Assembly (NCBI GenBank): GCA_905221605.1
Contig: CAJNDS010000793.1
Span: 1-64,000 of the forward strand
DNA from: Symbiodinium natans
Lineage: Eukaryota > Sar > Dinophyceae > Suessiales > Symbiodiniaceae
Length of the DNA: 64,000 nucleotides
Direction of reading: 5' to 3'
This document shows, piece after piece, positions 45,965 through 58,675 of this stretch (the stretch's first letter is position 1; every line of letters starts with the position of its first letter). The notes below the pieces were generated by a model, which ran no database searches, was not told where the DNA came from, and saw only the letters and a list, made by a program, of their open reading frames with translations. The position numbers and the translations under genes are program-made.

Positions 45965-46720
45965 GTTGTCACAAACACATCTTTGCTTCAAGCAAACATA
46001 CATCTCGCACTTGGGGGCCCGGAGCCTGATGGAGCCTGCCACATTGCCCTGAATGAAGTGTTGAGCCGCATGCAAGGGTGTGTCCTCGAGGCACTCCGGC
46101 CAGCAGCACGACAGTGTGTCATGGCCAGAAACCGCCTGCCGTCTGCCACCTTTATCACAATCCGGCAGGCCGGCCGGGAACATCATGGATTCGAGTTGCT
46201 GATGTTGCCGCACAGTCACAAGGTCCCGGCATGACCGTCGCTGACTTTGGGAGGGCCAGCCAGGGCACCTGCGTGGGCGGCAGAACCGCTAGCAGCAAAC
46301 ACACCTTCATCACAATCCGGCCGGCCGGCCCAGAACATCACGGCTGCGAGTTGCTGATGTTGCCGCACAAGGTCCCGGCATGGCCGTTGGTTTTTGGGAG
46401 GGCCAACCAGGGCACATGCGTGGGCGGCAGAACCGCTAGCAGCAAACACACCTTTGTCACAATCCAGCCGACCGGCCCGGAACATCACGGCTGCGAGTTG
46501 CTGATGTTGCTGCACAAGGTCCCGGCAGGGCCGTCGCTGACTTTGGGAGGGCCAACCATGGCGCATGTGTGGGCGGCAGAACCACTAGCACCCAGCACCA
46601 CGAGAAGCAGCATCCGATTGCAAAGAGACATCCGTCTCCTGAGTCAGAGCCTGCAGGAAGAAAGGGGTACGACTTCTGGTTGGGCCACGAAGCCCGCTTG
46701 GCGTTAAGCAGCAAGAACCG
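45965..46720 (+). repeat. Block alpha, copy C
   Basis: Homologous to 9277-9760 and 33060-33540, with a 3-base insertion (GGGGGCCC) and an internal triplication (next entry). Contains CAAAGAGACATCCGTCTC, as the other copies do. Confidence 0.8.
46205..46640 (+). repeat. 148-base tandem triplication inside block alpha
   Basis: GTCCCGGCA occurs at 46223, 46372 and 46519, with the intervening GGGAGGGCCA, GCGTGGGCGGCAGAACC and AACATCACGGCTGCGAGTTG texts repeated each time. Units A and B have this segment only once (about 9540-9660 and 33330-33430). Confidence 0.9.
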
Positions 46721-47017
46721 GACTGGCCCCCACTGCAGGCCGATTGCGTGACTTGGCTGCGTCACGCTGCCACGCCCCACGCGTCAGGCTCACCTTGGAA
46801 GGCGCGGTCATATGCAGTCGCATCAGTCGCGGTCGGCGTGTCATGTCACTGGACGTTGGGCACCAGGCCCGGCTACGAGGAGTCCAAGCCCCTTTCCGTA
46901 GAAACAAAGCCAGGAGCGAGGCACTGTGAGGCACGGGCTGCCAGCTGCTGAAGCATGTGCTTTGGCCTCAGGTGAAGTGGGGAGGAACTCCCTCTCGTCA
47001 CAGGGATCTGCCAAGTT

Positions 47018-47060
47018 GGGCATGGTGGCTTAGTGGTAGATTGCCACAAATTCCCACCGC
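47018..47060 (+). repeat. tRNA-like A-box segment, copy C
   Basis: Contains GGTGGCTTAGTGGTAGA, closer to a real D arm than the other copies, directly followed by TTGCCACAAATTCCCACC. The 25 bases between the two boxes in copy A are missing, so it cannot fold as a tRNA. Confidence 0.4.
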
Positions 47061-47205
47061 TGCGCCACACCGCGCAGGGGGCCGTCTCAGGTAACCACAT
47101 TGCAATTTGGCCCGCAGCTCACGAAAGATGCAAAGAAGCAGGCGATGCCGCCCAAGACTGGCAACTGGCGATGTTTCCCTAGAAAGCAAGTGCGTCGCAC
47201 GCTGC

Positions 47206-47586
47206 GCCTTGGCCAGCAGAAGAGTCGCTGGTTCAGCGGTTATCCTGGCAAGGTGACGCAGTTGTCTGTGGGGCGGGCACTGCGTGCAGCTGCAAATATA
47301 GCTGGTCCCGTTGGCACTCTTTAGCCTCAACATGCCCGTGTGGGAGGGGCCTGTACGCGCACGCGCCCGTGCAGTTGTGTCATTTGCCCCTTTAAGCCAG
47401 TTTTTGCCCTGATTTTGTGCGTGAATGCCTCCCAGCGACATTGAAGAGGACAGGCTGTTGGCGGAAGGTATCCTGCTGCCAAGTCAAGGGCGATGGCGAT
47501 GCCACAGACAGTCTGCGCACTGGCAACTGTTGCAGTGCTCCGATGGTCCGAAGAAGTTCCTTCACCCATACCATTCCTGAGGATCG
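47206..47586 (-). repeat. Inverted 380-base segment
   Basis: Read on the minus strand, this piece gives in order the core text GGAACTTCTTCGGACC, CAGACTGTCTGTGGCATCGC, AAAAACTGGCTTAA, ACCTTGCCAGGATAACCGCT and GACTCTTCTGC. This is the plus-strand order found in units A and B (for example 15.2-15.75 kb and 18.05-18.2 kb). Its flanks are in normal orientation, so it was inverted in place. Confidence 0.75.
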
Positions 47587-48109
47587 AGTGAATGTAGACA
47601 AGTGTAGCCTTGAGGCCGGCTCGAAATTTGGTTGGAATGAATGCACAGTGCGCCATCACAGGGGCATAGATGACGGAATATCCAATCGAACTCAGCAGTC
47701 CCGGCAGTCTGCCGGACTCTTCTGCAACTAGAAAGGCGGCAACGTGGATCCCACATATCCTCTAAGTGAGTCATCTTAGTTGGGCTGCCGGTGCTGCGCT
47801 GCACCTCGGCCGGTGAAGCTGCCAAAAAGGCAGGTGACGATGTGAGCAAGTGCCCCTTGGTTCACGCCGACATATCCGCATCGCTTGCTCCTTTGCAGTT
47901 GCATGCATTGCCCCCACTGGCAAACGTGCCATCTGGCAAGCTTGCAGTGCGCCGGTAGCTGCTGCGGCAGCGAATCTTCTGCGGACAAGTGCAAGGAAAC
48001 AACGACAGCCGCTCCATGCTATGCGCACACCGCCAGACGCGCTCGACTTCGCTTTCAGCATAAGTAAGAAGAAGCAGATCCACGCTGAGATAGCTTCACC
48101 ACTTCCTGC

Positions 48110-49240
48110 GTCGGTACGCCGGACGCTCTCGCCACGTGCACTCTTCATCTGAGTTTCGGGCTCTCGCGACCTATCTGCGGCTGCCGGTGCTGACCCTAGA
48201 AGGTCGTGGTCGCATCACTCCAGCGTTAATCGCTCAACAGGGCAGCGAGCTCGCACACGAGTATGGATGACGATGCACAAGGTAGGGGAAGGCATGTCAT
48301 TGTCTTCACCGCATGCAGCTACACTGCGCTATCAAGCATGAGCAAACACTTCACACCTCCACAATGCTCACATATGCTCCGTAGGCCGTAGGTGCACAAC
48401 AGATCACAATAGCCACAAGAACTACGTGCGCTCTTCACCCGTGCTGGTCTATGGCTGACACCTGCCGCGATGCCGGGTAGTCTTCTCCAGCATTGGCAGC
48501 CACGCTCTAAAGACTTGAAACTTAAGGCGCGCAGATGCATGTATATCCCTGCATGCTCCGTCCTACATGTCACACAAGCTGCGCGCGGCGGCCAGGAAAG
48601 CCCTATCGGCTCCATCACAGGCGCGGATCCGACACAGCGTGGCAGACGTGACCCGGCACGCGGGCAAGCTGCCCGACCCTATGTCACAACCGAATGCCTG
48701 CGGCATGCCTGTCCGCCTTGAGACCGAGGTCTGGACCTATTCGCGCAGAGCTACACGGCTACACGTTTGGAGGAAAGTAAACCACTGTCCCGGCCCTCAG
48801 GGCTGCTGGACCAACACACAGCGCATGCACGACAGGCACATCACAATCTCGGAACAGCCCCCTCTAGGCTGTCACGTACTGTAGGTCCAGAACCACGCCG
48901 GAAGTTGGACAGACGGACAGTGCCCCTCAGGGGGATATTTCTAGGATCAGCGAAGTTGCTCGAAAGTGCAGCCGCCGCCTCATCCCTGCATCCTGAACTT
49001 GGCCGCAGTAATTAGGGGGGTCTGAGGTCAAATTTCTTGATTGGTTGCAACCACTGCCACAGCTACAAAGCAGCTACACCTCGCCGTCCGCGAGCATGAA
49101 CAGACAGCTCCACGCCACGGGTGTCATGCCGCCCTCGGGCACCTCCCCGTAATTGCACAAGGCACTCCCTGGCACCTGCTCCGAGATGCGGCGTGACCTG
49201 GCCCGGGAATGCGGGAAACCGGGAAACCGAGTAACAGGTG
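48110..49240 (+). repeat. Block epsilon, copy C1
   Basis: Diverged copy of 16190-17380. It has lost the middle of the exon-like piece (48690-48720 joins texts that are about 100 bases apart in A1). A second, shorter and shuffled epsilon copy follows at 49375-49960. Confidence 0.65.
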
Positions 49241-49989
49241 GGCACATCTCGTGGGGCAAGCATGTGCAAGCCGCACGCTGGAGGAGCTGCGGTTGGCCAG
49301 GCCATCCGGCGCTTTAAGCTGCAGCCGATGCTGGCCGAATCTCCGGAAGGCCTGCGCTTGAAGCCGCCTTATTGTACTCTTCATCTGAGTTTCGGGCTCT
49401 CGCGACCTATCTGCAGCTACCGGTGCTGACCCTAGAAGGTCGCGGTGGCATCACTCCAGCGTTAACCGCTCAACAGGGCAGCGAATCTCGCGCACGAGCA
49501 TGGATGACGAGGCACAAGGTCGGGAAGGCATGTCATTGTCTTCACCGCATGCAGCTACACTGCGCTATCAGGCATGAGGAAACACATAACACCACCACGA
49601 TGCTCACGTATATCACATATGCTCCGTAGGCCGTAGGTGCACAACAGATCACAGTAGCCACAAGAGCTACGTGCGCTCTTCACCCTTGCTTCTGTCTGAC
49701 ACCTGCCGTGATGCCGGGTAGTCTTCTCCAGCACTGGCAGCCACGCTCCAAAGACTTGAAGGCGCGCAGACGCCCGTATATCCCTGCATGCTCCGTCCTA
49801 CATGTCGCACAAGCTGCGCGCGGCGGCCAGGAAAGCCCTATCGGCTCCATCACAGGCGCGGATCCGGCACAGCGTGGCAGACGTGACCCGGCACGCAGGC
49901 AAGGTGCCCGAGCCCATGTCACAATGGCCCCAACGGCCCAAGCTTCACATTGCAATCGATGCCGGTGAGTCAATAGATTGACTGCGCTT

Positions 49990-50400
49990 GAAGCCGCCTT
50001 GTGGCCAAGGCTGCGCGACGCTCTAAAGACTTGAAGGCGCGCAGACGCCTGTATATAGCAGATCCCCTAGTGTGCCCTGCATGCTCCGTCCTACATGTCA
50101 CACAAGCTGGGCTTGTGGCCAAGGCTGCGCGAAGAAAAGAGCAGATTCCACAGATTCTGCGCCTCCTCCGGCTCCTCCGCAGCGATGGAAAGTGCCGCTT
50201 CACATCAACTTCTTCGAAAGCAAGGCCGTGCGAAGTGCGCTTCAACCTCTGGCTCTGCGGCCAGTATGCAGGAGTACGCTCACCACCTCCTCCAGCCCAC
50301 AGCAAGCACAAGAGCAAACCATGGCTACAAAAAGCAGCCGCCTTCACGCCATGCGGAGCTTGGGGGGGGGTCTTGGCCCTAGCGGGAGTTTGGGATGGCT
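49990..50400 (+). repeat. Shuffled theta/epsilon mosaic
   Basis: AAGGCTGCGCGA is joined to CTCTAAAGACTTGAAGGCGC (an epsilon text) at about 50017, and then the theta text resumes at about 50112 with GTGGCCAAGGCTGCGCGAAG. A 95-base epsilon piece is thus inserted in theta, or two recombination events occurred. Confidence 0.55.
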
Positions 50401-50960
50401 TTTCGGGCGACTTTCAGGGGGCCAGGGAGTTTAGATCTGCAACACGCCTGGGATTGACAAGAACTGCGACCATGGAATCATCCTGCGTGAAGCTGGGACC
50501 TAACAGTCCTAACATCGGAGCCCCCCCTGATTGAAAGCAGCAAAGGTCGGTCTGAAAGCAAGGAAAAGACACCACCGCTCCGGCGCCTGCGTTGCTGCAG
50601 AGGGACTTGGGCACTTGAGGCGCTGCGGCTTGTAAGAGTTCAGGGACTTTACATTCTGGACTTTTGGAACTCCATGGCTCTGTCTTTGTGTAGGCCTACC
50701 ACGGTCTAGCGGCCTATATACTCGGATAGCAGATGGCACCAAAGGCGCATCGCACGCAACAGCATACAGGCTTGAAAGGACGCAAGAGGTTGGCCTGGCA
50801 GCAGAGCCGCAGTGATCCCGCGGTGCCTTCCAAATGATTCCAGCACATCCGGTCATCGCGCCAGGCTGGCTGAAGACCGTGCCGCACTCCGCCGTCCTCG
50901 TGAGCCTTGTCAATGGGTGAAAACCCCCTGCCCCAGAGGGATCCAGAACACTAAGCCACT
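50400..50960 (+). repeat. Block gamma, copy C
   Basis: Near-identical to copies A and B, with the 3-base in-frame CTG insertion at about 50593. Confidence 0.7.
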
Positions 50961-51499
50961 AAGCACCCCGCCCAAGAATCCATATGAGCACATCTCAAGT
51001 GCACCGCAGGACCTTTCGAGAGTGGGAACCCTCGAACCTTGGACCCAAGCTGCGACCCCGGTCTGGCCACTCCACGCGGTAAGGGCAAGAACTCGTGGAA
51101 GGTGGGAGAAGCAATGGACATGCTCGGCTTGGGCGAATCGCGGTGGGTGGACTGATTTGGTCCGTGACACGACAAGATGCTGAAGTCCACTCCGTACGGC
51201 GGCTTGGGTATAATGCAAAGTATGGTCCGGTGCATTTTTGAAGGCCAGGGCCCAAAATTCGGTGGCCCTTTCCTCATGCTGCCCAATCGATGGCAATAGA
51301 TTGCAACAAGCAAGGGCGCAATCTTGGAACCAAGGTTTTCTCCTCAAGCGACATTGGGTCCAGAGCACGGGCACCGAATTGGAAGATTTGTGTCGTCTCC
51401 TCCAGGCTAAGGGCCCATATCAGTAGCCCATAGGTCGGACCTTGGAATCCGATGCTTCACATTGCAATCCACGCCGGTGAATCTCTGGGGGTGCAGTCG

Positions 51500-54340
51500 C
51501 GCCAGTGTCTGCTTGTGGCCAAGGGTGCGCAAAGAAACGAGCAGATTCCACAGATTCTGGGTCGAAAAATAGCCCCAGAAGCAGGGCCCAGATTTCCACC
51601 ATATAGGCCAGATGACGGACGCTGAGTCCTCACGTCGTTCCTACTTCCTTTCATTTACAATTGTGCGTTAGTCCGGCCTGACCGTAGGTTCACGCCTGGC
51701 GCGGTGTCGACTGACGATTAACGGAACGAACGTGAACCTAGGGGGACTGCGCTGGACGTCTCAAAAATGTGTCAGTTTGGGGCGCATAAAATGGGCACGA
51801 TGTCAGGTGGGATTTGTGAGATTTCTGAGGAGACTTGCAGTGAACACGGAGCACAGCTTTGCAGTTCTTAGCAGAAATTCGGGAAGCAAGGCTACCCCCC
51901 ACCCGTAAAATCTTCGCGCAGATTTTGCAGGATTGGTGCAAGAGGGATGGAGCACATGCAGGGGAGTCGTGTCTTCCCCGTTTAACATGGGCTCACCTCG
52001 ACTCCGCTGCCGAAGGGGGATTCCACCTTGGAAGGACTCCGCCGAGCTCTGTAGCGGGAAAGTGCAGCTTCGCACCTCTTGTGGCCAGTATGCAACGGCC
52101 CCGCGACCTCCCGTAGTCAGAGAGAAGGCGAGACATGCGAGACCGGGACCGATCCAGCCCCGGCCACAAGCCCAAGGGCCAACCATGGCAAAAACCAGCC
52201 ACCTTCAACCTCTCCACATGGAACTTTGGAATCGACTATGCAGTCACAGGCCCCTGGGAGGAGCCTGGGATGGTGTGGGGGTTTCAGGAAGTCGGGACAT
52301 TTTGGGCCAAGATCCGGAACACGCCTGGGACTGGCAGACCGGGACGATGGAATCCTCCTTCCGAGCAAGCTGGACCCTAACCTTTAAGAATGGACGTTCA
52401 AGAATGGCGCAAGCATGCGCAAGCTGCATCCCCGGTCTGCAAGGGCCACTCCATGTTGGACATGCAATGGATGTGCTTGGCTTTGGCGAATCGCGGCGGG
52501 TGGACTGATCTGTTCCGTGACATGACAAGATGCTGAAGTCCGCTTCCCTGAGTTGCAGTTAATGAAGCCGAAACCCGCTAACACTAAGTGGTGCCGACAA
52601 CGGAATCGGAACCTGAAGCAGCAGCGCTGAGCTGCCTGAGCCCGCCGGGCCTACAGGATTTGACCTTGCGCATGAGCCCACACAGCCTTGCAAGGGCAAG
52701 TCCGGGCACTGAAGCAAGCGCTGCTGGGAAACAGCCTCTCAGTGCAATATGGGGAAGTCGAGCCACCTTCCAACATCAAGCTGTCCCCCTGACCAGACCC
52801 AACTGAAGGGCATGAAGCGCGCGAGTGAGGTTCGGCGTAGCCAGGGAAGTTGCAACAGGGGGCGCTGCGTTGCAGGGGCCCGTTGCTACTTCCCAGCCAC
52901 TGCTGATAAGGCAGCTCTAGCCGCATGGCGGCTTGACCTCATTCTAGTCATCCCCCTCCGTGTGTGAGGGGGGGACGTTCGAACCTGCAACGTTGCAGAT
53001 CCATCGTCCCCCCCCCCACCCGCCTGCCGAAGCAGACAATAGTTCTGGAGCATGTCCGGCAAGCACTGCATATTCCAAGCTCCAATTATGTGCGTGCGAC
53101 CTACCCGAGAAGGCAGCATGACAGGTATCCAGCCGGAGGCAAGATTAAGATTGAAATGACCACAATGCACCGCATGGTCTGATGCACACGAGCCGGGGCG
53201 TGGGGCGGAACGGTGCTCTTACACACAGGGTTGCTTGTGGCCCGACGTTGAAGAGACCACAAGCAGTCAGCATTAATGGAGGCCTTGGATGTTTGAGATG
53301 ATGGGTTGCCAAGCATGGCATCAGGAGCCCCGCTCATAAACAGCCGTCTTCTTCTGGGCTAGGCTATAGCTGTAGCCCTCGAAGAGCATCGAAAAGGGAC
53401 CGGCCCGCTATTGGCCTCAAGATTTCCGATGAGGCCTAGAAGCCAAGGAAGAAGAACACACGAAAGGAGACTGATGTTTCGCAGCTAGTGCGCTTCCGAA
53501 TGGCAGACCAATATCTTCACCTTCGGCGGAAACAACGGAAACGGGAAACGAAAGCTTTAAAGCATTGCAATTTTCGACGCTGACTGCAATGTTGCACTTG
53601 AAAAGGTCCCCCCCCTCATGTCGCGCAGCAGAAGAGGGGGATTACTAGTAGAAATCAAGCATGAGCCTCCTATAGCCGCCATAGCAGCATGAGCCCCATG
53701 ACGTTCCATCTCGAGGTCCCTTTTCCTGCGACAGGGGGGGCAATCCCGTGGTAGAAGGTCTTCGAGACCAACCCAGTGGCTGCATCAAGCCCCCGTGGCA
53801 GGGAGGCATTCATGACGTCTGACGCGGCCTTGACAGCAAACTTAGGGGCCAAACCTTGGTTGGGCCCAAAAGGTGCAACAATAGTTATCCACTTCAAGCC
53901 CCGGTCTACTCTCCAGACACTTCGCCCACAGCCCCCAGATTCAGATCCTGGCAAACTGAGAGGATGGATTCGGGAGAGCGTTAAGGGGCTGACGCATTCA
54001 TCCACTTTTCCGGCGCGGAGTAATCTGAGTGAACCGAGGACGACGCAACGACTCGCGGGCGCTACATCCTGGCATCGGCAAGCGGGCCGCGCGACCTGCA
54101 AACCTACCCGCCACAAGCAAGCCCTGCAGAAGAGCCTTCCTCTGTGCTGTCGGTGCTGCAACAGACGTTTGTGGAACTACGCAGGATGTCCGCCTCAAGT
54201 GGGCAGGCGCCGTCGGACCAGCCGAATCACCGGTGGGGGCTGCATGGCGCTGCTCAGCATGAATCCAGCGTGACACCGCGGCACCAATCGGGTTTGGCAT
54301 GCCTGTGTAGGGGCAAGACACTCACTCCAATTCTGTTGGA
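51500..54340. other. Unit-C specific region, no intact gene
   Basis: 51600-52380 and 53000-53850 have no clear homologue elsewhere in the window. 52430-52760 matches 27600-27960, 52815-52935 matches 28806-29040 inverted, and 53900-53990 matches 28215-28310. The longest frame (51933-52508 plus) is not conserved in the related unit-A stretch. A C-run and G-run pair near 52972 and 53009 may be error-prone. I cannot assign a gene. Confidence 0.4.
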
Positions 54341-54424
54341 TGATCATTAGGTTTTGAGCTTGATTCCACCCTTGGCCCAGTAGCACCATATTCCCAACAT
54401 GAGCGGACAGCAATATTGAAGGAA

Positions 54425-54710
54425 CCATCCCATGGACCTGGCGCGGAGAACCGGGAACACCCATGGCCGGTTCCAGGACTGCACGAGGTGCGGCACGGTG
54501 TGGTCCGGAGTGCAGTACCAGGTCTCCGACACGGCGGAGGTGATCGTCTACCCGTACCTGCACGGCTACCGGAAGGTCCCAGGCGGCAACATCGTACCAC
54601 CGCCGGGCGGGCCACTTCGCAAGGCCGAGGAGTCTTTAAGAAGCTCGCACAAGTGACTTTTCATTGGCTCTGCATCCCCAAGCTTACGACCCGTGAGCAA
54701 CGGAGAGAGT
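54425..54710 (+). pseudogene. CxxC exon-like fragment, copy C
   Basis: Reads FQDCTRCGTVWSGVQYQV then YPYLHGYRKVPGGNIVPP, parallel to 41640-41870, one residue shorter. In both copies it is followed by CTTTAAGAAGCTC and TTTTCATTGGCTCTGCATCC texts with no frame break of note, but no complete gene. Confidence 0.4.
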
Positions 54711-54769
54711 AGCGCGCACCCACTTGGTGTCGCCATCATCTCTCATTGTGCGCCCCGTCGCATCACTGA

Positions 54770-55110
54770 ACGGCGTCAACCAGTCCGAGAAGACTTTGCG
54801 TGACCTCCGAAGCGTATAAGCCCTCAACCTGGCTGACTTGGCAGGGTGTGATTTTAATAACTGCTTGGCCGCGCTTGCCGATGATAAGGGCGAGGCTGAA
54901 GCTCTTGCTTTGCAATGGGTGCCATGGTCGGATGCGTTTTGGCTGGTGGCCGCTTCTATCTTGCACTGTTAGACTGCACGGGACAATGTGGCCGCGCTTC
55001 CCAAGGGTCAGTTGATCCCCATCGTGTTAGGACTAGGGGGATTGGAAAATGGAGCTGCCACTGCCGGACGTCCATGGGAGCTGTCATCGCTACGAGACTC
55101 CGCAACTCCG
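54770..55110 (+). pseudogene. Kappa exon-like fragment, copy C, with in-frame TAG
   Basis: Matches 42040-42334. The frame encoding CLAALADDKGEAEALALQW is closed by TAG at 54970-54972. A stretch of about 36 bases (GAGCTGCCACTGCCGGACGT onward, about 55052-55090) is present here but missing in copy B. The right end, CGCAACTCCGGC at 55101-55112, is where copy B carries the 700-base ORF segment. Confidence 0.5.
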
Positions 55111-55971
55111 GCATCTCACATGGTTGACCAATGTCAGGACACACAGGCGAGAAAGGAAAGTGGATTTTCATCCGTGGAGGGTCCTGCCAGCCATTAACCG
55201 CAGCCACACGGCCAGCCAGACAAACTCAAAAATGGAGCCGGATATTGGCACATCAAGGACGCGCGACCCTGCCTCCCTCCATTTACAAAAGTGGCTGACG
55301 TCAGTTGCACGTGTATGCATGGGAGGCCATCACACGCGCTGCACTGGAGACTGCTGACGTCTCCTTCCGATCTGCAAGAAAGCCTATTGCTTCGGCACCG
55401 TCAAGCTACACATCCTGGCCACCCTGACGTCGGCAAAGTTCTCCAAGCCGTTGTTGGGATCCTGGTGCGTGCAGGGGCCAGGGAACGCCGTGGGCAAGCT
55501 CCTCAAGCTGGCATGGCCAGCGAGTTGCAACAACTCACAACTCCGAAGTGGAGCCATCAATGGCCACTTCATGGGCCCAAACCTCGTCCCAACGCACTCC
55601 CTGTAATCCTGCCGGCTTTTGGAGGTGTTGAGAGCCCTTAAGCTCAGGCCCGGTAGCCAAATCCAATTTCGCGTGCCTATACGTGAACGCGAACTAACCT
55701 GAAACACTCATATCTCGCCACTCTGCTACCTCGGCTTCACCTTGAAGACGCCCAAGGCTGCCTTCTGAAGCAAAGTGTAGTCCCAGCCTCGCCATCAGGA
55801 TCGGCTGAAGCACATGGCTGCCTCCGGCGATCAGACTGTCAAGCTGTCTCACACAGTACAAGCACATTACAGCACCTCCCACATCTGTCGCTGTGCTATT
55901 GAAACATAAAGAAAGTGTTTTCGACCTCTCAGGACACGAAACACGCGACCCGCTACGAGGTCAGGACCATG

Positions 55972-57240
<1,269 letters not shown>

Positions 57241-57249
57241 TTAGACGAC

Positions 57250-57640
57250 CCCACCCCCTCTCGGGACAAAAACCCTGTTTTTGTTGGTTCGGGGTGCACC
57301 CGGCTGCGGGGGCCAGCCCCCTTAAACTGTTACTTTACTGTATCATTCTCTGAATGGCCTGGTTCAGATTGTTTCTTGGCCTACGAAGGGCCACTTATGC
57401 TGCCGCCACAACAATCCTAATTCCGACAAGCTCAGGGCTGTATGGGATTGTTATCAGAAGCTGCGAAATCCGCTGCAAGTGCGGACATATTGAACTCCAC
57501 AAGACCTTTCTCGTGTATGAGTCAGAGCAGCTGCTGCCCCCGAGTGCCGAGCCTGCGCGACAGAAAAGCGCCTGATGGGCGCCAATGCTAGGCGCCGACA
57601 TGCTAGCTGTTCGAGCCAGAAACGTGCTGCGCAGCGATGC
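57250..57640 (+). repeat. Start of a fourth, truncated macro-unit
   Basis: AAACCCTGTTTTTGTTGG, GAATGGCCTGGTTCAGATTG and TTCTTGGCCTAC, then the Cys/His exon-like fragment (GCGGACATATTGAACTCC), match 44758-45490. Homology stops near 57640, and about 320 bases later telomere-type heptamers begin. Unit D is therefore cut off after its first 400 bases. Confidence 0.75.
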
Positions 57641-58234
57641 GACTACCCATCTGACAGGCCACGACTGCCGACGCTGGCATACCCGGCTACCCTGCAAACT
57701 GCGATTTTGCGCCCCGCCGCGGCATGTGGCACAGCGTCCGTGGGAGGTCTCAGTTCACGATCCTTACCATGTTGGGCGCCTTGGCAGCTGCACGACAGAT
57801 GCGAGCCACTGGCATTTGAGATGAAACTACTCTGGCTGCCTTCGCTTTTAGTGTGTCGTGAACCATCGCAAAATCTCGCAAACCATGCAGCACGTCACTC
57901 CAGCCGGGTGATGAAGTTAGCTACAAGACGTGACGAGAATGTGACCCGAATGTGACCCTAAGCCCTAAACCCTAAACCTAAGGTAGGGCTCAGTGAGTGT
58001 CCAATTGATGGCCAAAACAGGGCAGAGATAGAGGGAGGCAGTACAAGACACTTCCTCTAACAAAGGATCCGTCAGCAACCTTCGGCCACAACGAAGACTT
58101 CAAGATGTATTCCGGGGTAGGTGTGCATGATGGTGGGTTGACAGCGCTAGACGTGATGAATACGAAGATGTTGGCAGCGGTGCAGATAAATGACAATGGC
58201 TCGGGCTGGCAGCACATGATTCAGTTTTGGTTGT
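57641..58234. other. Spacer before right-hand telomere arrays, no gene seen
   Basis: Mixed sequence. A short CCCTAAACCCTAAACC run lies at 57957-57978. The open frames at 57575-57955 (plus) and 57990-58217 (minus) resemble nothing I know. Confidence 0.4.
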
Positions 58235-58365
58235 ACCCTAAACCCTAAACCCTGAACCCTGAACCTTAAACCCTAAACCCTAAACCCTAAACCCTAAACC
58301 CTAAGCCCTAAACCCTAAACCCTAAACCCTAAACCCTAAACCCTAAACCCTAAACCCTAAACCCT
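58235..58365 (-). repeat. CCCTAAA telomere-type array
   Basis: About 18 heptamers with a few CCCTGAA, CCTTAAA and CCCTAAG variants. It forms a back-to-back pair with the array at 58676, the orientation seen at the two ends of a linear chromosome, with only about 310 bases between. Confidence 0.95.
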
Positions 58366-58675
58366 TACCATGAGGGCAGCACTTCCGCAAAGCACTGGGC
58401 AGTCGCAAACGATGCTTCGCGTGGGAGATCGTGACCTTCCAGTCACAAGAAAAGCCCTCGGAGAGCCCCCTTCAAGCGGAGTCCACATATGTGCGTAAAT
58501 GGCATTATTTTATTTCTACTGCTTGTATGATCTATACTACATTAGATCATGTTTAGTATAGTATATAGTGTAGTGTGTATATTGGTTTGTCTAGGGAGGC
58601 CACGGTAGCCGTCCACATCGAAGCCTCCGGACATGTACATGACCTGGGAGTCTTGGCCCCACTGATGGGGGTTGG
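58366..58675. other. Spacer between back-to-back telomere arrays
   Basis: 310 bases with an AT-rich, TATA-like stretch (58500-58590: TAGTATAGTATATAGTGTAG). No coding potential recognised. Confidence 0.5.

Noticed and set aside
46205-46640. CRISPR-like repeat-spacer array
   Set aside because: The 148-base units are contiguous tandem duplicates without unique spacers, in a eukaryotic context.
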